64,000 bases of DNA from an uncultured Rhodoferax sp. GTDB taxonomy: Bacteria; Pseudomonadota; Gammaproteobacteria; Burkholderiales; Burkholderiaceae_C. Below the pieces are notes generated by a model, which was not told the DNA's origin, made no database searches, and saw nothing but the letters and a program-made list of their open reading frames with translations. The position numbers were made by a program, and so were the translations under genes. The stretch spans positions 124,001 through 188,000 of the forward strand of contig NZ_CAMIHB010000001.1 in NCBI RefSeq assembly GCF_946221635.1. Reading direction: 5' to 3'. Each line of letters begins with the position of its first letter. The stretch's first letter is position 1. Of the stretch, positions 26,628 to 34,966 are shown in pieces.

Positions 26628-26706
26628 TCCACCGGGGGTGTCCGTCGCAGGACTGAGAAATACCCCATGTACCTGATCTGGATCATGCCAGCGTAGGAAG
26701 TGTGAG
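26628..26706 (+). promoter_or_regulatory. TPP riboswitch (THI element)
   Basis: Clear THI-box: GGGGGTGTCC, CTGAGAAATACCC, ACCTGATCTGGATCATGCC and AGCGTAGGAA, in the order and spacing of thiamine-pyrophosphate aptamers. It lies 72 bases before the start of the thiamine ABC transporter operon and just 16 bases after the DUF2269 stop, so it should repress thiBPQ when thiamine pyrophosphate is plentiful. A short CCCG…CGGG hairpin follows at about 26715–26728; whether it is part of the switch is unclear. Confidence 0.95.
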
Positions 26707-26777
26707 AGGCCAGTCCCGTTGTGCGGGTGCCGGTTTTCGATGCGACCCGCGGTTGGCGCATTGAAAGCGAGCACACC

Positions 26778-27809
26778 ATGCAACACGGGATTTTTTCGTT
26801 TCTGAAGACCACATTGGCCACTGCTTTGCTGGCGGGTGGCCTGAGCGCCGCACAGGCCGCCGACCTGCGCGTGCTGACGCACAGCTCCTTCACCGTGCCC
26901 AAGCCCCTGCTGGCGCAGTTTGAAAAAGACAACGATGTGAAGCTGCGCATCACCAAGGCGGGTGACGCGGGCGAGATGCTCAACAAGCTGATCCTCACCA
27001 AGGCCAACCCGATTGCCGACGTGGTCTACGGTATCGACAACGCGCTGGCGCCCAAGGCCCTGGCGGCCGATGTGCTGGACAGCTACGCTGGTGCTGCGGC
27101 TGGCCGTAAGCCTGCCGCAGAGTTGCCCGCACCGCTGGTGCCCGTGGACTACGGCTATGTGACCCTGAACTACGACAAAGCCTGGTTCGCCAAGAACGGT
27201 GTGGCCCTGCCCAAGGCGCTGGACGACCTGACCCAGCCCGCCTACGCCAAGCTGCTCGTCGTGCAAAACCCCGCCACCAGCAGCCCCGGCTATGCCTTTC
27301 TGCTGGCCACCATTGGCGCCATGGGTGAAGACAAGGCGTTTGACTTCTGGGCCAAGCTACGCGCCAACGGCCTGAAAGTGGCCAAGGGCTGGAGCGAGGC
27401 CTACTACACCGAGTTCAGCCAGAACGGCGGCAAGCACCCCATCGTGGTGAGCTACGCCACCAGTCCGGCGGCCGAAGTCTTCTACGCCAAGACCAAGCTG
27501 GCCGAGCCGCCCACGGGCTCGCTGAGCCTGCCCGGCGCCGTGTTCCGTCAGGTCGAAGGCGTGGCACTGGTCAAGGGTGGCAAGGAACGCGCGGCGGCCG
27601 AGAAGTTTGTCGAGTTCATGCGCTCCACCGCGGTACAGCAGGGCATGCAGACCGAAATGTGGATGTACCCCGCCGAGGCCGGTGTGGCCCGGGCCGACGC
27701 CTTCAAGTTCGCGGCGGAACCCACCGTGTTCCACGCGCCCAGCGATGCGGACATTGCCGCCAAGGGCGCGGACTGGGTGGCGCGCTGGACCAAGGTGGTG
27801 CTGAAGTAA
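26778..27809 (+). CDS. thiB: Thiamine ABC transporter substrate-binding protein
   Basis: 343 residues; signal peptide (TTLATALLAGGLSAAQA) followed by a ThiB fold (DLRVLTHSSFTVPKPLLAQF, DVVYGIDNAL, VPVDYGYVTLNYD). Binds thiamine and its phosphates in the periplasm and passes them to ThiP. The identity is strengthened by the TPP riboswitch directly upstream and thiP/thiQ downstream. Start at the ATG 26778, where the signal peptide begins; the frame upstream overlaps the riboswitch tail. Confidence 0.95.
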   Translation: MQHGIFSFLKTTLATALLAGGLSAAQAADLRVLTHSSFTVPKPLLAQFEKDNDVKLRITKAGDAGEMLNKLILTKANPIADVVYGIDNALAPKALAADVLDSYAGAAAGRKPAAELPAPLVPVDYGYVTLNYDKAWFAKNGVALPKALDDLTQPAYAKLLVVQNPATSSPGYAFLLATIGAMGEDKAFDFWAKLRANGLKVAKGWSEAYYTEFSQNGGKHPIVVSYATSPAAEVFYAKTKLAEPPTGSLSLPGAVFRQVEGVALVKGGKERAAAEKFVEFMRSTAVQQGMQTEMWMYPAEAGVARADAFKFAAEPTVFHAPSDADIAAKGADWVARWTKVVLK

Positions 27810-27825
27810 TCCATCGGCTTTGAGC

Positions 27826-29406
27826 ATGCGCCACCGCGACCCGGCGCAGCCCCGGGCGGGCTGGGCCTTGGCACTGCTGCCCCTGGCGTTTTTGCTGGTG
27901 GTGCTGGTGGCGCCTGCGCTGCGCCTGCTGGTCGAAGGCGGCCGGGGGGAGGCAGGCTTGGCCTCCGTGTTCGCGCCCTGGCTGGACCCCTACCTGCGCT
28001 GGCGCATGGCCTGGTCCTTCTGGCAGGCCAGCATCACCTGCGCTGCGGCCCTGGTGCTGGGCCTGCCCATGGCCTGGGTGCTGGCGCGCTTTGATTTTCC
28101 GGGTCGCACGCTGGTTCTGCGCGGGCTGATGCTGCCCTTTGTGGTGCCCACGCTGGTGGCCGCCATGGGCGTGTTGGCGCTCTTGGGGCCGCAGGGCCTG
28201 CTGGTGCGCCTGGGCGGGCCGGACCTGCAAGGCACACCCTGGCTGTTGCTCTACGGCAATCTGTTTTTCAACCTCTGCGTGGTGGTGCGGGCGGGAGTGG
28301 ATGCGCTGGGGCAGGTGAGTGCCTCGCGCGTGGCGGCGGCGCGTACGCTGGGCGCCACGCCCTGGCGCGCCTTCTGGCGCGTGGAGTGGCCGGCCATTGC
28401 GCCCTGGCTGGCCTCGGCGCTGTGCCTGGTGTTCCTCTACTGCTTTGCCGGTTTCGGCCTGGCCCTGGTGCTGGGTGGTCAGGACTACGCCACGGCCGAG
28501 GTGGAGATTTACACCCTGGTGGCGCACGAGCTGCAGCTGCAGCAGGCCGGTGTGCTGGTGGTGTGGATGCTGCTGCTGACCGCACTGGTGGCGCTGGCCT
28601 ACGCCGCCATCGAACGCCGCCTGGCTGCACCGGGCCGTGCGGACCGCGTGCAGCGTCTGCAGCCACAGGGGGTGGCGCAATGGGGCGCCGTGCTGGCCAT
28701 GGCCGGCGTTTATATGCTGATTTGTGCGCTACCCCTCGTCGCCATTGCGCAAGGCGCTATACATTCAGGAGCGGATGCCTGGGCCGTGCTGCTGGAAGAT
28801 GACACGCTGGCGGCGCTCTGGAACACGGCGCGTTTCACCGCGCTGTCCCTGCTGCTGGCCACCGCTTTGGGCCTGGCCCATGCGCTGGCCGCGCGCCGTG
28901 TGCTGTGGCTGCGCACGCTGGTGTTTCTGCCCTTCATGGTCTCGCCGGTCATGGTGGCGTTTGGCCTGTTGCTGCTGTACCCCGCGTGGACTGGCAGCTT
29001 CACCCTGCTGGTGGCGGCCTATGCCTTGTTGGCCTATCCCTTTGTGGCCAAGTCCATCGCCTCGGCGCTGGACAGCCTGCCCGAGCACTACCTGGACGCC
29101 GCGCGCAGCCTGGGCGCCAGCCCCTGGCGCGCGTTCGTGCGTGTCACGCTGCCGCTGTTGGCACCCGCGCTGCGTCGGGGCATGGCATTTGCCGCGGCGA
29201 CCGCCGTGGGGGAGTTTGCGGTGACGCTGTTTTTGTCGCGCCCCGAATGGGCCACACTCACCACCCTGATCTACCAGCACCTGGGTCGTCCGGGTGCCGC
29301 CAACCGCAGCGCCGCCCTGGTGCTGGCCTGCGTGCTCATGGGGCTGGCGCTGCTGGCCTTTGTGCTGATTGAATGGAAGCGCTCCGAGGATATGGACCAT
29401 GCTTGA
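27826..29406 (+). CDS. thiP: Thiamine ABC transporter permease
   Basis: 526-residue inner-membrane permease with two fused copies of the binding-protein-dependent permease domain; the EAA-type loops are AARTLGATPWRAFWRVEWP and AARSLGASPWRAFVRVTLP. About twelve helices, normal for ThiP. It starts 16 bases after thiB and overlaps thiQ by eight bases. Repeat copy H falls at the start of the second half (LICALPLVAIAQGAI), in a membrane segment. Confidence 0.94.
   Translation: MRHRDPAQPRAGWALALLPLAFLLVVLVAPALRLLVEGGRGEAGLASVFAPWLDPYLRWRMAWSFWQASITCAAALVLGLPMAWVLARFDFPGRTLVLRGLMLPFVVPTLVAAMGVLALLGPQGLLVRLGGPDLQGTPWLLLYGNLFFNLCVVVRAGVDALGQVSASRVAAARTLGATPWRAFWRVEWPAIAPWLASALCLVFLYCFAGFGLALVLGGQDYATAEVEIYTLVAHELQLQQAGVLVVWMLLLTALVALAYAAIERRLAAPGRADRVQRLQPQGVAQWGAVLAMAGVYMLICALPLVAIAQGAIHSGADAWAVLLEDDTLAALWNTARFTALSLLLATALGLAHALAARRVLWLRTLVFLPFMVSPVMVAFGLLLLYPAWTGSFTLLVAAYALLAYPFVAKSIASALDSLPEHYLDAARSLGASPWRAFVRVTLPLLAPALRRGMAFAAATAVGEFAVTLFLSRPEWATLTTLIYQHLGRPGAANRSAALVLACVLMGLALLAFVLIEWKRSEDMDHA
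28722..28772 (-). repeat. Intragenic palindromic element, copy H
   Basis: On the minus strand: GCTCCTGAATGTATAGC, then CTTGCGCAATGGCGACGAGG and GGTAGCGC. More diverged than other copies, but the hairpin ends, the TTGCGCA core and the ACGAGG block are kept at the usual spacing. It lies antisense within thiP. Confidence 0.5.
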
Positions 29407-30067
29407 GCTGCACGGGATCTGCAAACACTGGCTGCCCACCATGCCGCGTCACGCAGCGCCGCGCGTGCTGCTGCAGGACCTGCAGCTCAAGGTACAGCCT
29501 GGCGAGACGGTGGCCCTGCTGGGCCCCTCGGGCAGCGGCAAGAGCACCCTGCTCAAGATCGTGGCGGGGCTGGAGCCCCCCGAGCGAGGCAAGGTGCTGT
29601 TCGCGGGCCAGGACATCACCGCCGCCCCGCCCGAGCGGCGCGGCTTTGCGTTGATGTTCCAGGACTTTGCGCTGTTTCCCCACCTCAACGTACAGGACAA
29701 CGTAGGCTTTGGCCTGGTCGAGCAGGGCGTGCGCCGGGCGGACGCCCGGGTCCAGGCCGTGGCCATGCTGGAGCGCTTTGGCCTGCAGGCCTATGCCAAG
29801 TCCAGGGTCTGGCAGCTGTCCGGCGGCGAGCAGCAGCGCGTGGCGCTGGCCCGCGCCCTCATCACCCGGCCGCGCGTGCTGCTGCTGGACGAACCGTTCT
29901 CCGCGCTGGATGCCGAGCTGCGCCTGCAGCTGCGCCAGGAATTCAGCCAGCGCATCGCCGAATTCCAGATGGCGGCCATTCTGGTGACGCACGACGAAAC
30001 CGAAGCGCGTGCCATGGGCTCGCGAGCCTACCGGCTGGTGGACGGGGCGCTGAGACCCCAGGGGTAG
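29399..30067 (+). CDS. thiQ: Thiamine ABC transporter ATP-binding protein
   Basis: 222-residue ATPase: Walker A LLGPSGSGKSTLL, signature LSGGEQQRVALARAL, Walker B VLLLDEPFSALD and H-loop LVTHDETEA. Normal length for ThiQ, which energises ThiBP. It starts inside the end of thiP (8-base overlap), so translation is coupled. It completes the riboswitch-controlled thiBPQ operon. Confidence 0.95.
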   Translation: MLELHGICKHWLPTMPRHAAPRVLLQDLQLKVQPGETVALLGPSGSGKSTLLKIVAGLEPPERGKVLFAGQDITAAPPERRGFALMFQDFALFPHLNVQDNVGFGLVEQGVRRADARVQAVAMLERFGLQAYAKSRVWQLSGGEQQRVALARALITRPRVLLLDEPFSALDAELRLQLRQEFSQRIAEFQMAAILVTHDETEARAMGSRAYRLVDGALRPQG

Positions 30068-30082
30068 GGGGCGGAGGGCGGC

Positions 30083-30907
30083 CTACTTGCTGTCGCGCGG
30101 CCGGATGCTCTCCTTGAGCGCGGCGGCAGGGTAGTAGGTCTGAAAGCTCTTCCACAGCGTGCTGGCTACCGCAGGGCGGTTGAAGAGGGACAGCAGCATG
30201 GCGCTGTCTTCCTTGCTGACCGAGGTTTTGGAGACGTAAAGGCCGTTCTCGCCCCAGGGCAGTTCGGCAATCGGGTCAAAACGCAGTCTGTCTGCCAGGT
30301 CGCTGACCCGGGCGTCGTCCTGGATGGCGCCGACCATGATGATGGGCGCCATGATGGTCACATCGCCCGGATTGGCCTTGAGGAACCGGGCTACCGCCAG
30401 CGGGTCGGACTCCAGCAGCAGGCGGTTTTGCCGTTGCAGGACCTCCATCAACTCCTGGTAGGGCTGGCCATAGTCGAAGCCGCGCACCAGCACCACGCGC
30501 ACGTCCTTGCGCTCGATCAGGTCGTAGGCACTCTTGAAGGGGGCCCGCTTGGCGTCCAGCGAGATGATGGTGGCCCGGCTGCGGGTGAGTGGCACAAAGA
30601 TACCGAATTCATCGCGCCGTGGGGTCCGGGTGGCCGGCACCAGCAAATCGGCCTTGCCGGTTTCAAACAGCAGTTCCTGGCGGGCGCGGGGAACTGGCAT
30701 GAAGACAAATTCGCAGCCGTCCTTCCCCCCAAGAGAGCGCAGCAGTTCGGGGTAGATGCCGTTGATCTCGCCATCCGCAATGATCACGCTTTGCCCGGTG
30801 GCCGACACCGGTACCTGCAGGGGCCGGGAACATGCTGCGGCGGCCTGAGCACCGCTGGCCAGGGCCACACAGGTCAACAGGGCTTGCAAAAAGGCAGAGG
30901 GATGCAC
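30083..30907 (-). CDS. Family 3 extracellular solute-binding protein
   Basis: 274 residues; signal peptide (HPSAFLQALLTCVALASGAQA) and an amino-acid-type periplasmic binding fold (IIADGEINGIYPELLRSLGG … ADLLVPATRTPRRDEFGIF). No permease or ATPase genes adjoin it, so it may be an orphan receptor or sensor-like protein. The start is a GTG, since no ATG or TTG lies near the signal peptide; the frame is open far upstream across the PEP-CTERM gene, which is chance. Confidence 0.78.
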   Translation of the reverse strand: MHPSAFLQALLTCVALASGAQAAAACSRPLQVPVSATGQSVIIADGEINGIYPELLRSLGGKDGCEFVFMPVPRARQELLFETGKADLLVPATRTPRRDEFGIFVPLTRSRATIISLDAKRAPFKSAYDLIERKDVRVVLVRGFDYGQPYQELMEVLQRQNRLLLESDPLAVARFLKANPGDVTIMAPIIMVGAIQDDARVSDLADRLRFDPIAELPWGENGLYVSKTSVSKEDSAMLLSLFNRPAVASTLWKSFQTYYPAAALKESIRPRDSK

Positions 30908-31075
30908 GTGGGGCGGGGCAGGTTTGTTACAAATCAGTCTACCCCATGGCCCCGATGCTGTCAGCCGGAAAAGCCAGGCCTGGCGCGGCAACGGCGTGTG
31001 GATTGGATCCAATGGACTATTGAGGGGGCTCCCTCGTCCGGTTAAGCTCGTAACACTTTGATACAAAGCTGAACC

Positions 31076-31822
31076 ATGCGAATTTCCTTCAAATCCTTGG
31101 CCCTGGCGGCCGCTGGCCTCACACTGGCACTGGCTGCCCAGGCGAGCACCCCCAATACCAACACCACCCTTTACGGTACCAACTTCGGTAACGGCGGCAG
31201 CTACAGCACCACCTTTCTGAATGGCGTGACGGCCAACTTTGTGGCCAAAGCGGGCGACGATGCCGCCAAGTTCAGCTACAAGGCCGGTCAGGGCGGCTTC
31301 CAGGGCGTGGGCGTGTCCCCCCTGCGCGGTTCCGAGCGCACCCCGGGCGAGATTGACATCGGTGAGTCCATCACCGGCAGCTTCTCCGCCGGCGTCAAGA
31401 TCAGCAGCTTCACCCTGGGCCTGCTGTTTGATGGCCCCGAATACAACGACGTGAACGAAGTGGCCAAGATCAAGGCCTACTACGAGGGCGCCTGGCACTC
31501 CTTCACGCTCAAGGCCACGGGAACCACCCTGGCCCTGTGGTCGGGCTCCGGCGCTACCGTCACCAACCTGAGCGCCGCCGTCGGCGGTCTGGGCGGTGTC
31601 TGGAATGTGGCCAACCCCTTCGGCAACAAGCTGGTCAGCAAGGTGAGCTTCACGGCCATTGGCGGCAGCCCCGCCGCCACGTGCCACGGCTGCACCAACC
31701 AGTCTGACTACACGCTGATCAGCGTCAGTGCGGTGCCCGAGCCTGAGACCTATGCCTTGCTGTTGACCGGTTTGGCCATGGTGGGAGTGGCAGCACGCCG
31801 CCGCCAGCGCAAGCTGCGCTGA
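31076..31822 (+). CDS. PEP-CTERM sorting domain protein
   Basis: 248 residues: signal peptide (SLALAAAGLTLALAAQAS), a beta-rich extracellular body with Gly/Ser/Thr-rich segments, and a C-terminal PEP-CTERM signal (AVPEPETYALLLTGLAMVGV followed by arginines). Such proteins are cut and anchored or released by an exosortase of the EpsH type. No exosortase gene is in the window. The body has no recognisable catalytic motif. Followed by a strong terminator. Confidence 0.9.
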   Translation: MRISFKSLALAAAGLTLALAAQASTPNTNTTLYGTNFGNGGSYSTTFLNGVTANFVAKAGDDAAKFSYKAGQGGFQGVGVSPLRGSERTPGEIDIGESITGSFSAGVKISSFTLGLLFDGPEYNDVNEVAKIKAYYEGAWHSFTLKATGTTLALWSGSGATVTNLSAAVGGLGGVWNVANPFGNKLVSKVSFTAIGGSPAATCHGCTNQSDYTLISVSAVPEPETYALLLTGLAMVGVAARRRQRKLR

Positions 31823-31845
31823 GCCCGGCGCCTCGCTTCCAGCCC

Positions 31846-31872
31846 AAAAAACCGGCCTTGTGCCGGTTTTTT
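31846..31872. terminator. Bidirectional Rho-independent terminator
   Basis: AAAAAACCGGC, a short CTTGT loop and GCCGGTTTTTT form a symmetric hairpin with T-runs on both strands. It lies between the PEP-CTERM gene and the convergent ABC ATPase gene, so it can end both transcripts. Confidence 0.9.
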
Positions 31873-31892
31873 GTTGTCCGGGGCAGGCGGGA

Positions 31893-32543
31893 TCAGGTCG
31901 GATGCATGCCGTCTGCGCGCAGGTGCAGCACCCGGTCGGCCTGCGCCGTGGCGGCCAGCGAGTGGGTCACCAACACCAGCGCGGTGCCGTGCTGGCGGGT
32001 TTGGGCCACCAGCGCGTCCGTCACCTTGGCGGCGGTGCTCGGGTCCAGGTTGCCGGTGGGCTCATCGGCCAGCAGCAGGGCGGGCCGGTGCACCAGCGCC
32101 CGCGCAATGGCTACGCGCTGCAACTGTCCGCCGCTGAGCTGGGATGGCAGGCGTGCCCCCAGGCTGCCCAGACCCACTGCTTCCAGCAGCGCCTCCACGC
32201 GGGCCGGGTCCGGGCGGTTCAGTAGCAGCAGGGGCAGGGCCACGTTCTGCGCCACGTCCAGATGCGGCAGCACATGGAAGGCCTGGAACACAAAACCCAC
32301 GGCTCGCCGGCGCAGCAGGGCGCGGGCATCGTCGTTGAGGGCTCCCAGGTCTTGCCCGGCCAGTTCCACGCTGCCGCTGTCCCAGTGGTCCAGCCCGGCC
32401 ATGCAGTTGAGCAGGGTGGACTTGCCCACACCGGATTCCCCCACGATGGCGACGAACTCGCCGGGTGCGACGTCCAGCGACACATCGGCAAACACCGGCG
32501 TGCTGCCGTAGTGCTTGGACAGGTTCTGGATGCGCAGCGTCAT
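31893..32543 (-). CDS. LolD/YbbA-like ABC transporter ATP-binding protein
   Basis: 216 residues with Walker A VGESGVGKSTLLN, signature LSGGQLQRVAIARAL, Walker B LLLADEPTGNLD (the LolD/MacB hallmark) and H-loop LVTHSL. This subfamily drives FtsX-type permeases, but none is adjacent; the unpaired FtsX permease at 18177–20774 in the same window is the obvious partner. It overlaps miaA by four bases (ATGA). Confidence 0.9.
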   Translation of the reverse strand: MTLRIQNLSKHYGSTPVFADVSLDVAPGEFVAIVGESGVGKSTLLNCMAGLDHWDSGSVELAGQDLGALNDDARALLRRRAVGFVFQAFHVLPHLDVAQNVALPLLLLNRPDPARVEALLEAVGLGSLGARLPSQLSGGQLQRVAIARALVHRPALLLADEPTGNLDPSTAAKVTDALVAQTRQHGTALVLVTHSLAATAQADRVLHLRADGMHPT

Positions 32544-33511
32544 GGCGCTGTGGCGTGCTGCAGTGCGCGCTCCACCTGTGCCATGGCTTGCGCCAAGGCA
32601 TCCGGGGCATCGGCCGCCACCACCAGGCGCTGCGGCATGGAGCGCAGCCAGGTGATCTGCCGCTTGGACAGCTGGCGCGTGGCGAAGATGCCCTTGTCGC
32701 GCAGCTCGGCGAGGGGCCACAGGCCGTCCAGGGCCTCCCAGGCCTGGCGGTAGCCCACGCAGCGCACACTGGGCAGGTCCAGGTGCAGGTCGCCGCGGGC
32801 GCGCAGGGTCAGCACCTCGTCCATGAAGCCCTGGGCCAGCATGGCGTCAAAGCGCTGGGCAATGCGCTGGTGCAGCCAGGCGCGGTCGGCCGGTTCCAAG
32901 GAAATAAGGGCTCTAGCCCGCGTGGAATCTGCGCGAGCAGCTTCTGTTTTGATAGCGGTGCTGGCGGCGTGGAAGTGCGAAAGGGGCAGACCGGAGATGC
33001 GGTAAACCTCCAGTGCGCGCTGGATGCGCTGGCTGTCGGCCGGGGCCAGGCGGGCGGCGGTGATGGGGTCTACCTGCGCCAGTTCGGCGTGCAGGGCGGG
33101 CCAGCCTTTCTCGGCCGCTTCGGCATCGATCGCGGCGCGCACCGCGGGGTTGGCGGCGGGCATGTCGTCCAGCCCGTCGAACAGGGCCTTGAAGTACAGC
33201 ATGGTGCCGCCCACCAGCAGCGGCAGCTTGCCGCGCGCGGCGATGTCGGTGATGAGGGCCCGGGCGTCCTTCACGAATTCGGCCGCGCTGTAGGCGTTCA
33301 ACGGGTCGCGGATGTCGATGAGGTGGTGCGGCACGCTGGCCAGTTCGGCGGCGCTGGGTTTCGCTGTGCCGATGTCCATGCCGCGGAACACCAGGGCCGA
33401 GTCCACGCTGATGATTTCGCAGGGGTGGCGTTGCGCAATGGCCAGCGCGGCGGCCGTCTTGCCGCTGGCGGTGGGGCCGGCCAGGCAGATATGGAAGGGC
33501 AAGGCGTTCAT
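32540..33511 (-). CDS. miaA: tRNA dimethylallyltransferase
   Basis: 323 residues. MiaA transfers a dimethylallyl group to A37 of tRNAs reading UNN codons. The P-loop is LAGPTASGKTAAALA, with the conserved IISVDSALVFRGMDIGTAKP and LLVGGTMLYFKAL segments. A short non-family stretch (AIKTEAARADSTRARA) near residue 195 is encoded by repeat copy D. It overlaps the ATPase gene downstream and the MATE gene upstream by four bases each. In many proteobacteria miaA follows mutL directly; here they are about 8.5 kb apart. Confidence 0.95.
   Translation of the reverse strand: MNALPFHICLAGPTASGKTAAALAIAQRHPCEIISVDSALVFRGMDIGTAKPSAAELASVPHHLIDIRDPLNAYSAAEFVKDARALITDIAARGKLPLLVGGTMLYFKALFDGLDDMPAANPAVRAAIDAEAAEKGWPALHAELAQVDPITAARLAPADSQRIQRALEVYRISGLPLSHFHAASTAIKTEAARADSTRARALISLEPADRAWLHQRIAQRFDAMLAQGFMDEVLTLRARGDLHLDLPSVRCVGYRQAWEALDGLWPLAELRDKGIFATRQLSKRQITWLRSMPQRLVVAADAPDALAQAMAQVERALQHATAP
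32909..32956 (-). repeat. Intragenic palindromic element, copy D
   Basis: Minus strand: GCTATCAAAACAGAAGC, TGCTCGCGCAGATTCCACG, CGGGCTAGAGCC. The core CTCGCGCAGATTCCACG is identical to copies C and E. Sense orientation within miaA; translated as a run rich in Ala, Arg, Thr and Asp that typical MiaA proteins lack. Confidence 0.85.
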
Positions 33512-34920
33512 GCGCCGAGTCCTTGCGTCGGCAGGTGGTTCCGTGCCACCTTGCGCAAGAGCAGCACCAGGCCCACGGCGGCCACGGTCAGCCCCACCAC
33601 CAGCGCGATCCAGAAGCCCTGGGCCGCCATGGCCGGGGCCGGCCCCCAGGGCAGCCAGGCCGGCGCCAGGCCCAGCACACAGCCCAGCGGTAGCGAGACC
33701 AGCCAAAAGGCCGTGAGGTGGATCACCATGGGGCTGCGCGTGACCTTGTAGCCGCGGATGGCGCTGCTGGTGACCACCTGGGCCGAGTCGGACAGCTGGA
33801 ACACCGCCGCCAGAAACAGCAGCTTGGCGGCCAGGTCGGCCACCAGTGGGTCATTGGTGTAGGCGCCGGCGATCTGGTGCGCACCCAGCGCCATGACGAG
33901 TGCGGACACCATGCCAAAGCCCAGCCCGGCGTTCACACCCACCCAGGCCCGAAAGCGCGCGGCTACCGGATCGCCCGCGCCCAGCGACTGGCCCACGCGC
34001 GTGAGCAGGGCAATGCCCAGGCTCAGCGGCGCCATGAACACCAGCGAGGTGAAGTTCAGCGCGATCTGGTGGGCGGCTACCTCGCGGCTGCCGAATTTGG
34101 CGATCAGTAGGGCGATGAGGCCGAAGGCACTGGTCTCGGCAAAGTAGGTCACGCCGATGGGAAAGCCCAGCTTCCACAGTGCACGCAGCTTCTCGGGGTG
34201 CGGCCATTCCCATTCGCCAAAGGGCCAGGTGCTGCGGTAGGCGGGCGAGAAACGCATCCACACCAGCAGGCCCAGAAAGTTGAGCCACACGCACAGCAGC
34301 GTGGCCCAGGCGCAGCCCAGGCCGCCCAGGCGCGGGAAGGGGCCTACGCCGAATACCAGCAGCCAGTTCACCAGCACGTTCAGCGCCAGCGCCGCCAGCG
34401 ACATCACCATGATGGGTTTGGTCTGGTTCAGGCTGGCGCTGTAGCCGTAGAGCACGCGGTAGCAGGCGAAGGCTGGCAGACCGAAGCTGATGATGTGCAC
34501 AAAGCCCGTGGCGACCTCATGCACATGGGGCTCGATGTCCATGTGGTCGAACACGCGCGCGGCCAGCTGGACCAGCAGCATGGCGCACAGGCCCACGCCC
34601 AGCGCCTTCCACAGACCTTGGCGCACCAGGTGCGGCACCTTGTCAAACTCCCGTGCGCCCACATGGTGGGCCACCAGCGGGGCGACGGACATCATCAGCC
34701 CCATGAGGGTGATGATGGTGATGTTCCAGATGGAGACGCCCAGCGAGATGCCGGCCAGATCGTGCGCCGAGGCATGGCCGGCCATGGCCACGTCCACCAC
34801 CGACATGCCCACATTGGCCAGCTGCCCGATCAGGATGGGCCAGGCCAGCCGCCAGAGCGCAAGGAGTTCGGTGCCTGCGCGCTGCAGGCGGGAGGGGGAA
34901 AGCGGGGGCGTGGCAGACAT
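33508..34920 (-). CDS. MATE family efflux transporter
   Basis: 470-residue membrane protein with twelve predicted helices and MATE signatures (LAWPILIGQLANVGMSVVDV, AGHASAHDLAGISLG, GWhere LGCAWATLLC separates the halves). Uses a sodium or proton gradient to export drugs or metabolites, NorM-like. It is first in the MATE–miaA–ATPase run and overlaps miaA by four bases. The substrate is unknown. Confidence 0.92.
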   Translation of the reverse strand: MSATPPLSPSRLQRAGTELLALWRLAWPILIGQLANVGMSVVDVAMAGHASAHDLAGISLGVSIWNITIITLMGLMMSVAPLVAHHVGAREFDKVPHLVRQGLWKALGVGLCAMLLVQLAARVFDHMDIEPHVHEVATGFVHIISFGLPAFACYRVLYGYSASLNQTKPIMVMSLAALALNVLVNWLLVFGVGPFPRLGGLGCAWATLLCVWLNFLGLLVWMRFSPAYRSTWPFGEWEWPHPEKLRALWKLGFPIGVTYFAETSAFGLIALLIAKFGSREVAAHQIALNFTSLVFMAPLSLGIALLTRVGQSLGAGDPVAARFRAWVGVNAGLGFGMVSALVMALGAHQIAGAYTNDPLVADLAAKLLFLAAVFQLSDSAQVVTSSAIRGYKVTRSPMVIHLTAFWLVSLPLGCVLGLAPAWLPWGPAPAMAAQGFWIALVVGLTVAAVGLVLLLRKVARNHLPTQGLGA

Positions 34921-34966
34921 GGGCCTGCCATTCTAGGGGTGCCCCCGCGCCTTGCAGGGCCGCGGC

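Noticed and set aside
26708..26740. Strong intrinsic terminator after the TPP aptamer
   Set aside because: The CCCG/CGGG hairpin is only four base pairs with a poor T-run; noted in the riboswitch entry but not called as a terminator.
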